NCBI RefSeq assembly: GCF_900890705.1
Contig: NZ_CAAHFH010000001.1
Location: forward strand, 744,001 to 808,000
From: Pontiella sulfatireligans
GTDB lineage: Bacteria; Verrucomicrobiota; Kiritimatiellia; Kiritimatiellales; Pontiellaceae
DNA length: 64,000 nt
Reading direction: 5' to 3'
A program made the position numbers and the translations under genes. A model generated the notes under the pieces. The model did no database searches. It saw nothing but the letters and a program-made list of their open reading frames with translations, and was not told where the DNA came from. Below, one piece after another: positions 34,896-43,055 of the stretch (the first letter of the stretch is position 1; every line of letters begins with the position of its first letter).

Positions 34896-37820
34896 TTACA
34901 CCTTCCCGAGATGATCAATCGACATGTTTTCGGAAATCGTGTCATGAGGAATCAGCCGGTAGTGCCAAGGCTTGCCTCCGTGTTTGGCCGCATAGTCTGT
35001 TGCATTCCTGCACCACTTCTCGGCGGCATCTTTTTTGGCAAGCACTTCGGGGTCGTCCATTTTATTGCGGGCTTTCGGCTCCAGCATGTAGATGGCATCT
35101 GCCGTTTCAGCCACGAAGTCAGGCTGATATTCGGGGTGATCCGCCCCTAGCTTGTAGAATATCTGAAACTGGCCTTTGGCGGGTTTGAACCATTTATCGG
35201 CTTCGCGGTCGAGAATAACGGCGAGAATGCGTTCGCCTTCGGCGTCGAATTTCTGCACCGGGTAGAGGCACTTTTGGAATCCGCCAAACAGGTATTTGGA
35301 CATGTTGCTCTTGTCTTTGGGCGACACCTTGAAATCCAGCGAATCCTCGGTGGCTGAAGCCGTGTAGGCGCTGGACTTCAGCTCGGTAAAGCCCTTGCTG
35401 ATGACCACTTCGTATTCAACCTCTTCGTCTTCCCAGTAGTGCTCCTGCATTTGGGCGTGGATGAAGGCTGCGATTTCCTTCTGGTGCCGCCAGAGGATTT
35501 TTTTGGTCTCTTCTTCGCTGAGATAAGCCCTGAAATGATTGACCGTTTGGCTGGCGAGTTCGTAGAGCAGGTCGGCGTGCTTTTCGTAGTCGATATCGTC
35601 GAAGTCCACGAGGCCGCTGGCCGTGCGGATGACGGCATCAGCCAGCGGATGGCCGATTCGGTAGAGGTGGGCTTCGCCAGTGCGCCGAGGGAGTTCATAA
35701 AGGCCGATGGGTGTCTTTTCCGCAATCTCGGAAAAAGGCGCAGTGAGGAGACGGAAAGAGCCTTCGCCCTGAAACTCGGCATGGCCGCTCAACTCATGCC
35801 GAGAGAGACGAATGAGCTGGCGCTCGAACTGACCAAGGATCGCTTTCGAGTCTTCATCGCGGATCTTGAGCTTTTCTCTGACCTCGTCATCAAAGTGTTC
35901 GAGGAGTTTCTTACGAGTAGAGGTCATGGCTTCATTAATCTCAAAGCTTAATTCCAGTTGTAAGGTATCAAAGGCTTCCTTGATCTCCTCGGGCTGGCGG
36001 CATTGATGATAAATCGTGGCGATGCGTTTCTCGAAATCAACACCGGAACCGATGGCCCCGAGGACTTCGTCACTGGCGCCAAAGACACCTTCGAAAAGGT
36101 GAAATTTCTCAGCGAGGAGCTGATAAACGCGCTGATCAGCGGCATTCTTCTTGTTGAGGAAGTTAACAACAACTACATCATGCTTCTGCCCGTATCGGTG
36201 GCAACGGCCGATGCGCTGTTCTACACGCTGGGGATTCCATGGGAGGTCGTAGTTGATGACCAGCGAGCAGAACTGAAGGTTAATCCCCTCCGCCCCCGCT
36301 TCGGTGGCAATCATGATGCGGCCTTCGTCGCGGAAATAATCAACGAGCGCGGAGCGCATATCGGCGGTGCGGGAACCCGTGACGTGATCGCTGCCTTCGT
36401 TGCGGACTTTCCAAGCCTCGTAAATCTCTTTGGAGCGCAGGTCGGTGTTACTCCCGTTGAAGAGGACGATTCCCTCGCTCCATTCGCTTTCTGAAAGGAG
36501 CCGAAAGAGGTAGTCCTGCGTGCGGCGAGATTCGGTAAAAATGATGGCCTTTTCGGCGGCTTTTAAACCGGAAACCTTATTGAAGGCAATTTTGAGCGCA
36601 CGGAGGAGCGCTTGGCCTTTGGCGTTGTTAGTGATGGAGACGGCCAGTTCAGCAAACGCCTCCAGCTCAGCAATCTCTTCAGCGAGGGCTGCGCGGTCGT
36701 TCTCAGACAGCGGCTCGACAACGTCGTCCTCGGTCCATTCATCGGCGGTTTCACCGAGCGCTTCGTATTCCTCGTCGAGTTCGTCCACCAGTGAAAGGCT
36801 CTCTTGCTCAGCGAGATCGCGACCAAGGCGGCGGGCCATGGTCTGCAAGGCTCCGGCGATGGCGAAGGTTGAGGAGGCGAGGAGCTTCCGCAGGACCAAG
36901 GTCATCAAGGTGCGCTGGGCGGGAGGCAGGGCAAAGAGGTTGTCGCGCGCAAGGTATTCAGAAACGAGCTGATAGAGCAGCTCTTCGCTCTCTTCGGGCG
37001 AGAACTCTTCGACGATGGCGTGCCGGGCGGTGTAGGGCACGTATTGCGTGACCTGGCGACGCAGCGTGCGGTGACAGAGCGGTGCGATACGGGCCTTGAG
37101 TGCGTCGAAGGTTCCCTCCAGACTGAGATTCGCGAACTGCTGACGGAAACTCTTCAAGTCGCCGAAGGCGTGTTCGTCGATAAAGGAGACGAGCCCGTAC
37201 AATTCAAGCAGAGAGTTTTGAAGCGGTGTCGCGGTGAGGAGAACTTTGGGGCGACCTTCGAGGGCCTTCTTCAGGGTGTTGGCAATGACGTTGCTGGTTT
37301 TATAGACATTACGCAGGCGATGGGCCTCATCGATGACGACGAGATCCCATGGCGTGGCGACGACATCCTCGGCCTTGTTGCGCGCGAAGTGGTATGAGCA
37401 GATGACGAGATTCGGCTCATCAGGCTGAAAAGGATTGGCACTGCCTGCCTTGATAGCCTGCTTGTAGGATCGGGCTTCGAGGATCGTGGCCGGAAGGAAG
37501 AATTTTTCCGCGAGCTCCTGATGCCATTGCTTGCGGAGGTTCGAGGGAGTGATGATCAGGATGCTGCGCTTCCGTTCGGCCCATCGCTGAGAGAGCAGAA
37601 TTCCCGCCTCAATCGTTTTTCCAAGCCCGACTTCATCGGCGAGCAGCGCGCCATTGGAAAAGGGCGATTTAAACGCAAACAACGCAGCATCAACCTGATG
37701 AGGATTTAGATCAACCTGAGCCCCCGCCACGGCAGCCGCGAGTTTTCCAACACTGTCCGAAGACCAGCGACGGGTAAGCTCGTGGGCAAGGTATTTAGCT
37801 TGATGGTTCGTGAGTGGCAT
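34896..37820 (-). CDS. SNF2-family helicase with C-terminal PD-(D/E)XK-like motif
   Basis: A 974-residue protein starting at MPLTNHQAKYLAHELTRRWS. The RecA-like core shows LLADEVGLGKTIEAGILLSQ (Walker A), VVIDEAHR (Walker B), LLTATPLQN and, in the second lobe, QRIGRCHRYGQ, as in RapA/SNF2 translocases. Near the end, PDFVAETADAIYMLEPKAR (about 900-918) gives a PD...ExK pattern like type III restriction subunits, followed by GGKPWHYRLIPHD. It is probably an anti-phage or restriction-type translocase-nuclease acting on DNA in the cytoplasm. No methylase is visible in the window. It is flanked by repeats and adjoins a truncated DUF1016 nuclease, so it looks like an accessory island dropped between sugar loci. 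It does not match a complete named defence system. Confidence 0.87.
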   Translation of the reverse strand: MPLTNHQAKYLAHELTRRWSSDSVGKLAAAVAGAQVDLNPHQVDAALFAFKSPFSNGALLADEVGLGKTIEAGILLSQRWAERKRSILIITPSNLRKQWHQELAEKFFLPATILEARSYKQAIKAGSANPFQPDEPNLVICSYHFARNKAEDVVATPWDLVVIDEAHRLRNVYKTSNVIANTLKKALEGRPKVLLTATPLQNSLLELYGLVSFIDEHAFGDLKSFRQQFANLSLEGTFDALKARIAPLCHRTLRRQVTQYVPYTARHAIVEEFSPEESEELLYQLVSEYLARDNLFALPPAQRTLMTLVLRKLLASSTFAIAGALQTMARRLGRDLAEQESLSLVDELDEEYEALGETADEWTEDDVVEPLSENDRAALAEEIAELEAFAELAVSITNNAKGQALLRALKIAFNKVSGLKAAEKAIIFTESRRTQDYLFRLLSESEWSEGIVLFNGSNTDLRSKEIYEAWKVRNEGSDHVTGSRTADMRSALVDYFRDEGRIMIATEAGAEGINLQFCSLVINYDLPWNPQRVEQRIGRCHRYGQKHDVVVVNFLNKKNAADQRVYQLLAEKFHLFEGVFGASDEVLGAIGSGVDFEKRIATIYHQCRQPEEIKEAFDTLQLELSFEINEAMTSTRKKLLEHFDDEVREKLKIRDEDSKAILGQFERQLIRLSRHELSGHAEFQGEGSFRLLTAPFSEIAEKTPIGLYELPRRTGEAHLYRIGHPLADAVIRTASGLVDFDDIDYEKHADLLYELASQTVNHFRAYLSEEETKKILWRHQKEIAAFIHAQMQEHYWEDEEVEYEVVISKGFTELKSSAYTASATEDSLDFKVSPKDKSNMSKYLFGGFQKCLYPVQKFDAEGERILAVILDREADKWFKPAKGQFQIFYKLGADHPEYQPDFVAETADAIYMLEPKARNKMDDPEVLAKKDAAEKWCRNATDYAAKHGGKPWHYRLIPHDTISENMSIDHLGKV

Positions 37821-38125
37821 GAGTTCTTTCCAGATATGTAAAATCTGGGAAATAGTAAATAGCAACTCCCTTTTCAGCAAGCATATCTATCGATGCGATT
37901 TCGGGAAAACCACCAGAACACGGCGCGCTCGGGCCGTCGATGAGCTCAGGACAGGCGGTCGCGCCCTACCTTTTCTCTTCTGCTTTTTTTGAGATCTCTT
38001 GTGGCTAATCAAATTCCATTCCGCACCGTTTTCGTGTGGTTCGTGGTTAAACCCGACACGTCCGCTGCGGAGCCAGCGCCACGGATGAGTACATCCTGAT
38101 GCGGCTGCGCAGCAGATTTATTGAT

Positions 38126-38238
38126 GCAAAATGATTTGGAGCAAAATGATTACAGTACGGACGAGGATAGGCAGAATGATGTTCGGCAGAATAATAAAAA
38201 TCGGCCAGTAAGATTGTTCTGCCGTCCATTGTTCTGCG
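38126..38238. repeat. Phased direct and inverted 11-mers downstream of the sulfatase operon
   Basis: GCAAAATGATT occurs at 38126-38136 and 38141-38151, GGCAGAATGAT at 38170-38180 and GGCAGAATAAT at 38185-38195. The inverted forms ATTGTTCTGCC and ATTGTTCTGCG lie at 38213-38223 and 38228-38238. Within each pair the spacing is 15 nt. The element could fold into a long hairpin. It lies 33 nt after the last stop of the large operon. The rest of the 37821-38270 gap contains GTGGTTCGTGGTTAAA-type tracts and no gene. Confidence 0.6.
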
Positions 38239-38270
38239 AAACACCCTCCTGCAAAGCGAGTTAAGGGTGG

Positions 38271-39557
38271 TTAGTGGTTAAACCCTTCGTAAAATTTCTG
38301 CAGGTTTTCGATAAAGGCCCGATCCTTTTCAAGGAGGTTGGCCGGGTCGACGGGTTCAGAGTCATAGGGACCGTTATACTTCAATAACTGATAGCCCTTC
38401 TTCCGTTGTGGAATGATTCCAACATCGATATTTCTCAAGCAGATCTTTGCGTCGTACTTGAGGAAAACGAACTCCTTGTTGCGCGTCCCTTTTTTGAACA
38501 GCACCGGCGACAGGCTTAAGCCATCACCGGGATAGTTTGCCGGCAACGGCGCGCCGCTCAGTTCACACAGCGTCGGCAAGACATCCGAAAACTCCACCAG
38601 CTCGGTTTGATTCACTTCAGGCTGAATGCGGCCGGGCCAATTGAACACGAGCGCAACGCGCGTTCCCTCGTCGGTTGCCTGCCCCTTCCCGCCGTGGATG
38701 TCACGCCCAGACCATTGGCTCGTGATGGATTTTTCGGTCCCGTTATCTCCCGTGAAAATAATGAGGGTATTTTCGCGGAGTCCATTCCGCTCCAGTGTAT
38801 CCACGACTTGACCCACGATCTTGTCGACATACGCCACCATATCGACAAAATGGGCTTTCGCCTTGGGAGTTGGAATTTTTGGTTTTCTGCCGCCCATTGA
38901 TTTCGGATCCCAGTCTGCGGAATCCGGAGTCGCTTCAAACGGCCAATGCGGCAGGATCATCGGGTAGTAGGCGAGAAACGGACGATCCTTGTTCGTTTCG
39001 ATAAAATCGCAGATGAATTTGGCGCAGATATCGGGGCCGTATTCGCCGTTGTTAAAATCGACTTCCTTCCCGTTAATTTCAAGATGCGGGTTCGGATAGC
39101 GCGTGTCGCCTTTTCGCCCCGCGATGGTACGAGTCCGTATGTGCTGCCAGAGGCAGGCTTGATCAAAGCCAAAGTGAGTTGGCGCATCCAGTTCCCGGCC
39201 GAGTTGCCATTTGCCCGCAATCGCCGTGGCATAACCGGCCTGCTTCAGTTGATGGGCGAACGTCGTCTGCGAGCGATCCAGCGTGCCGAATTCAACATAG
39301 TTCCGCGCGCCGTACAGACCGGTCATAATCTTCACCCGCGACGGCGTGCATTTCGGATTGGAAAAGCATTGTTTGAATCGGATGCCGCCCGCCGCCAGCC
39401 GATCAATATTCGGCGTCAGATAGTCGTTCGCACCGTTGGCGCTGATGCACTCATAACCGAGGTCATCGGCCATGATCAGCACAATATTGGGGCGTTCGGC
39501 AGCCCGAATGGAAAGCGCGGCGACAACTGCAAAAAAGGTGAGTATGTTTTTTTTCAT
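38271..39557 (-). CDS. S1 family sulfatase (CTPSR), GKWQ variant
   Basis: A 428-residue exported sulfatase, the last gene of the large operon. The ATG at 39557 starts signal peptide MKKNILTFFAVVAALSIRA. NIVLIMADDLGYECISANGA gives the Asp ligands and NPKCTPSRVKIMTG the formylglycine Cys70. FTGDNGTEKS and a Lys in IHGGKGQATDEGTR complete the site. The GKWH block is AGKWQLG, with Gln for the usual His. PMILPHWPFEATP supplies the other His. It starts 4 nt after the stop of the propeller gene, whose end contains its ribosome site. Confidence 0.94.
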   Translation of the reverse strand: MKKNILTFFAVVAALSIRAAERPNIVLIMADDLGYECISANGANDYLTPNIDRLAAGGIRFKQCFSNPKCTPSRVKIMTGLYGARNYVEFGTLDRSQTTFAHQLKQAGYATAIAGKWQLGRELDAPTHFGFDQACLWQHIRTRTIAGRKGDTRYPNPHLEINGKEVDFNNGEYGPDICAKFICDFIETNKDRPFLAYYPMILPHWPFEATPDSADWDPKSMGGRKPKIPTPKAKAHFVDMVAYVDKIVGQVVDTLERNGLRENTLIIFTGDNGTEKSITSQWSGRDIHGGKGQATDEGTRVALVFNWPGRIQPEVNQTELVEFSDVLPTLCELSGAPLPANYPGDGLSLSPVLFKKGTRNKEFVFLKYDAKICLRNIDVGIIPQRKKGYQLLKYNGPYDSEPVDPANLLEKDRAFIENLQKFYEGFNH

Positions 39558-39561
39558 ATGC

Positions 39562-40425
39562 TTAGTTGTCCTCAATTAAAAAAAGTCCGTTGGCCAGCCC
39601 GAGCTGCTTTGGGGTTAATGATGTTTTCCAGACAACCTGTTTATCGCGGGTGACTTCGAAGATTGGGGTCTCTCCTTTGGGGCTCATGACCACCAGATTG
39701 CCGTTTTCACGAATATCGAACCCTGTAAACCAACGCGATCCGGCTTCTGGCACATCTTCGTGCGATAATTTCCAAACAATCTCTTTGGCGGGGCTGACTT
39801 CGATAATGCCTTCACGGCCACTGATCAGGGTATTTCCGTTCGGGAGGCGCTCCGCCTGAAACGCGAGAAGAGGCACGGGGTATTCCCAGACAACGTCTCC
39901 GTCGAGCGTGTATTCGGTCACGAAATCACAGTCCGCTTCTAGAATGAGAAGGTTGCCGTTTTCGAGTTCCCGAACCTTGTTAATGCTATGCTTGGTGTGG
40001 TTCCCTCGGACCTTCAGTGTGTGTAGGATTTCGCCTGCTGGATTCACGATAAAAACCGCACCCTTCAGCGAGGCCCCGATCAAGGTGTTCCCGTTTTTCA
40101 TGCGATGGCAGGAGAGTATATAGCGGCCTTCCATCTCATATTCCCAGCAGGTGCGGCCTTCTGCATCTAGTTCACGCACACCACACTGAGGATCAACCGG
40201 ATCCTTTTTTCCGGGCGTGTTATGCGTATAGAGAATGTGCCCATTGGGCAGCTGGTGCACATCCCGAACAATACCCTGCGTGGTGCGCCACACGATGTTG
40301 GATCCCTGCTCGATTTTGAGCAGTTCGGTCTCGCTGCCCACCCACATCGGGCAAGGAGCCGCACCGGTTGAAAACACAACCGAAGCGACGGCGAATAATG
40401 GTATAAGTAGGGTTTTAAACTGCAT
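39562..40425 (-). CDS. Small secreted PQQ/ASST-like beta-propeller protein
   Basis: A 287-residue exported protein made almost only of propeller blades with the recurring pattern LPNGHILYTHN, MKNGNTLIGASLKG, LENGNLLILEA, LPNGNTLISGREG and ENGNLVVMSPKG. The repeats recall arylsulfotransferase-type and PQQ-like propellers, but the ASST active-site His context is not evident. Two relatives lie in the same operon at 48203-49060 (285 residues, close paralogue) and 53437-54393 (318 residues, distant). The role is unknown: glycan binding, sulfate transfer or cofactor binding are possibilities. It sits between the cytochrome-propeller protein (10 nt upstream) and a sulfatase (4 nt downstream). Confidence 0.8.
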   Translation of the reverse strand: MQFKTLLIPLFAVASVVFSTGAAPCPMWVGSETELLKIEQGSNIVWRTTQGIVRDVHQLPNGHILYTHNTPGKKDPVDPQCGVRELDAEGRTCWEYEMEGRYILSCHRMKNGNTLIGASLKGAVFIVNPAGEILHTLKVRGNHTKHSINKVRELENGNLLILEADCDFVTEYTLDGDVVWEYPVPLLAFQAERLPNGNTLISGREGIIEVSPAKEIVWKLSHEDVPEAGSRWFTGFDIRENGNLVVMSPKGETPIFEVTRDKQVVWKTSLTPKQLGLANGLFLIEDN

Positions 40426-40435
40426 CGCGTATCCT

Positions 40436-43039
40436 TTAATAGCAGGTGTTTTTTGAGGCAGGCTTAATCTTGCCGCCCGTCACGTCCATGCCTTCACAGA
40501 CATCGGGTGCCGAATTGATCGATTCTGAAAACGTTTTGTTTTCATACGGCGGAGCCGGGCGACCTTCCGGGTAATACCAGCTTGCCTCAAAATAGCGTCG
40601 ATCCACGTCGAACACATCAATGGGATCCTTGGCGTTATCATAGGTTTCCGGAATCATGCCGTAGCGCTTCATTTCGCGCACATACTCAACGCTCGGCTTG
40701 AACCCTTCCATGTGCCACCGCGGGTTGGTCAGGATGTAGTCGTGCGCATCACGAATCGTCTGCAACAGCACCTGATAGTTCGGGTCCTCGGTCGATTTGA
40801 AAAAGGCGTGATCAACGGTTTTACCGCCTTTCATTTTAACGGTGCCTGCATGACCACCGGCTTCCTTTGCCAATGCTTTCATCAGGATTCGCGACTTCTC
40901 CGGTTGCGTGAGGTTATACAAGGAGTAGACGATACGCCCCCTCGGCCGACCATCCGCAGAGACCAGATCGATGGGCGGCAACTTTTTTTTCCCATGACAT
41001 GCCGCGCAATTGGCTTCCAAAATCTCAGCAGCTTTTTCTAGGCTACTTCTCTGACGTTCCGTCAGGTCTTTATCGGATCGGCAAGGGATCATCCCAACAC
41101 CGAATGAGCCGTAGGTGCCGACTTGCGGAATGCCGACATGAACCCAGTGACGCACCAGATTGACCTCTTCGGGCGAGAGTTCGGCATCGTGATGGCTACC
41201 ATCAAACTTTTCGAAGATAGGGCTGGCGACGTCGCCGACACTGCGCGGCGGGGTATTGCCCACCCCGTTCCGATGATGCGAGACGAGCCGTTTTTCATCC
41301 AGGTTGATATAGCTGTTAAAAAAGACGGTGCCATAGTCGCTGCTGAGGTCCAGATCACCAGCCAGTTTGTCCGGGTTATGGCAGCTGGCACAGTGCCGGT
41401 CCCAGATGGGCTGAATATCGCGAGCGTAGTCGATAATCTCCGGAATCCCTTCAATCGGGGTGATCGGGGTGGCCGGTCGGGTTAAGGCCTGCAGGGATTG
41501 ATTGAGGTTATCCGGTGTTTTATTTCGCTCCTCATGGCACCCGACACAGCTGAGCACTTCGCCGGGAGCGACAGACAGGAAGCTGTGCATCCGCTTGACA
41601 GTGACGTCATTTTCGTCTAGCGCCACAAACACCATTGGACGATTAGCAGGGACCTCAAAATGGGCAGATCCGTCCGCTTCGACCGGCACGGTTCCTAGAA
41701 TCCGCTCAATCGTATAACTACCGCGCGGAGTCACCGGGATATGATCCCAGATATTGCCGCCGTAGTTGATCGGCTTGGGCAGCGTTTCGAGAACCAGCAG
41801 CTTACGGATATCACCCTTTTTAACGCCCTTCATATTGCGACCCACATGCGCGCTGTTCAGAATCAGCGTGCCGGTATTTTTAGCCAAATTGATCCGATCC
41901 GGCATCCGTGTTTCTCGTTGATAGGCCTTCACTGGGCGTGGTTCATATAAAACCAGCTCAGAATCAAACTCATCCGGCAGCGAAAATAGAACCGTTTCGT
42001 TTCCTTCCCGATCGAGCGCGATCAGATTGCGCCCGTTGGCCGCAAGAAACAGATCGCTTGTCAGCGGAAACGGATCGCAATAGCCCATGTTTTTCTCGAT
42101 CGTTTTCCCTTTTTTATTCACTGCCTTAATGGTTCGGCTGACATCACGAAGCGACTGCAGGTCGTCCGGCCCGTTCATGGGATCCAACAGGGCGATCGCT
42201 CCCGTATGATCCGTCTGACCATGTTTAGGTGAACGAACAAGCAGGATCTCATGGGTGCCAGGAACCGGCTTGGCGTCGATGAAGACATTATTAGGGTGCA
42301 TGTTACCGAAAAGTATCTGAGTTTGGGTTCCGTCCGGATTGACCGTCCATAAATGGTGAAACTTCATCTGGGAGCGATCAACATATTCCCAGCGTGTAAA
42401 CATCAGGCGTCCGTCCGGCAGCATCCACGGCGTATTATCCTGCTCGACGTTGGCCGAAAGCTCGCGCATGTTGGTTCCATCCGCATCACAACGGAACAGC
42501 GTGGCCACCTGGGAGCCGAAGCAGTTGACCCAGCGGCGGGAGCGGCTGGAGATGAAGGCAATGCCGCCGTCGGGCAGATAGGTCGGCTCAATATCGGAAT
42601 AGATCCCGTCGGTCAGCTGTTTCAAGTCGCTGCCGTCCAGCTTCATTTCGTAGAGATGAAACGCATCCTCCCCTCCTTTGCGCCAGGAAAAGATCATCTT
42701 CTCGCCGTCATAATGAATCTTCGGATCGCGCAGCGTTCCGGTTTCCGTTTCAATCAATTTGGTCAGCTTACCGGTTTCCAAATCAACCACGCAGAGCGCA
42801 CCTCCGTGCAGATAATATTTTTTTTCGGCATCGGTGGCGTAGTAGCCAAAGTTGGCGTACCAGTGATGATTCGTGCTGTGTTTGCGGGCGGCGAAGACGA
42901 CCTTCTTTCCGCCGCTTGCACAGACTGCTTTAACCACATCGGTACGAGACGGAACCTCCGCCTGAACACTAAAGATCGGCGCGGCAATCAGCAAACTGAA
43001 CTGAAGCGTTCGACACCATATTAATCGGTTCATATTCAT
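40436..43039 (-). CDS. Propeller-cytochrome c protein with HZS-alpha-like middle region
   Basis: An 867-residue exported protein. The ATG at 43039 follows AAGG; signal-peptide-like text MNRLIWCRTLQFSLLIAAPI follows. Residues about 30-430 form a TolB/WD40-like propeller (DIEPTYLPDGGIAFISSRSR, LPDGRLMFTRW). A middle region resembles the hydrazine synthase alpha-subunit middle domain found in many PVC proteins. Three c-type haem motifs occur: CVGCH (498-502), CASCH (550-554) and CAACH (678-682). Haem attachment implies periplasmic or extracellular redox activity. Why it is embedded in a sulfatase operon is not known; it could be an electron-transfer protein or a haem-dependent sugar oxidoreductase. 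Hydrazine synthesis is not implied. Confidence 0.83.
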   Translation of the reverse strand: MNMNRLIWCRTLQFSLLIAAPIFSVQAEVPSRTDVVKAVCASGGKKVVFAARKHSTNHHWYANFGYYATDAEKKYYLHGGALCVVDLETGKLTKLIETETGTLRDPKIHYDGEKMIFSWRKGGEDAFHLYEMKLDGSDLKQLTDGIYSDIEPTYLPDGGIAFISSRSRRWVNCFGSQVATLFRCDADGTNMRELSANVEQDNTPWMLPDGRLMFTRWEYVDRSQMKFHHLWTVNPDGTQTQILFGNMHPNNVFIDAKPVPGTHEILLVRSPKHGQTDHTGAIALLDPMNGPDDLQSLRDVSRTIKAVNKKGKTIEKNMGYCDPFPLTSDLFLAANGRNLIALDREGNETVLFSLPDEFDSELVLYEPRPVKAYQRETRMPDRINLAKNTGTLILNSAHVGRNMKGVKKGDIRKLLVLETLPKPINYGGNIWDHIPVTPRGSYTIERILGTVPVEADGSAHFEVPANRPMVFVALDENDVTVKRMHSFLSVAPGEVLSCVGCHEERNKTPDNLNQSLQALTRPATPITPIEGIPEIIDYARDIQPIWDRHCASCHNPDKLAGDLDLSSDYGTVFFNSYINLDEKRLVSHHRNGVGNTPPRSVGDVASPIFEKFDGSHHDAELSPEEVNLVRHWVHVGIPQVGTYGSFGVGMIPCRSDKDLTERQRSSLEKAAEILEANCAACHGKKKLPPIDLVSADGRPRGRIVYSLYNLTQPEKSRILMKALAKEAGGHAGTVKMKGGKTVDHAFFKSTEDPNYQVLLQTIRDAHDYILTNPRWHMEGFKPSVEYVREMKRYGMIPETYDNAKDPIDVFDVDRRYFEASWYYPEGRPAPPYENKTFSESINSAPDVCEGMDVTGGKIKPASKNTCY

Positions 43040-43055
43040 TATGTTAGCCTTCGCT

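Noticed and set aside
36003..36494. Plus-strand frames across the helicase gene
   Set aside because: They are mirror readings of a high-GC coding region; the minus-strand frame has clear helicase motifs.
34224..37820. A DISARM or type III restriction system
   Set aside because: No methylase, DUF1998 or phospholipase D partner is present and the DUF1016 gene is truncated, so no named system can be claimed.
40436..43039. Hydrazine synthase activity
   Set aside because: Only a domain-level resemblance in the middle region is apparent; no other subunits or anammox genes are present.
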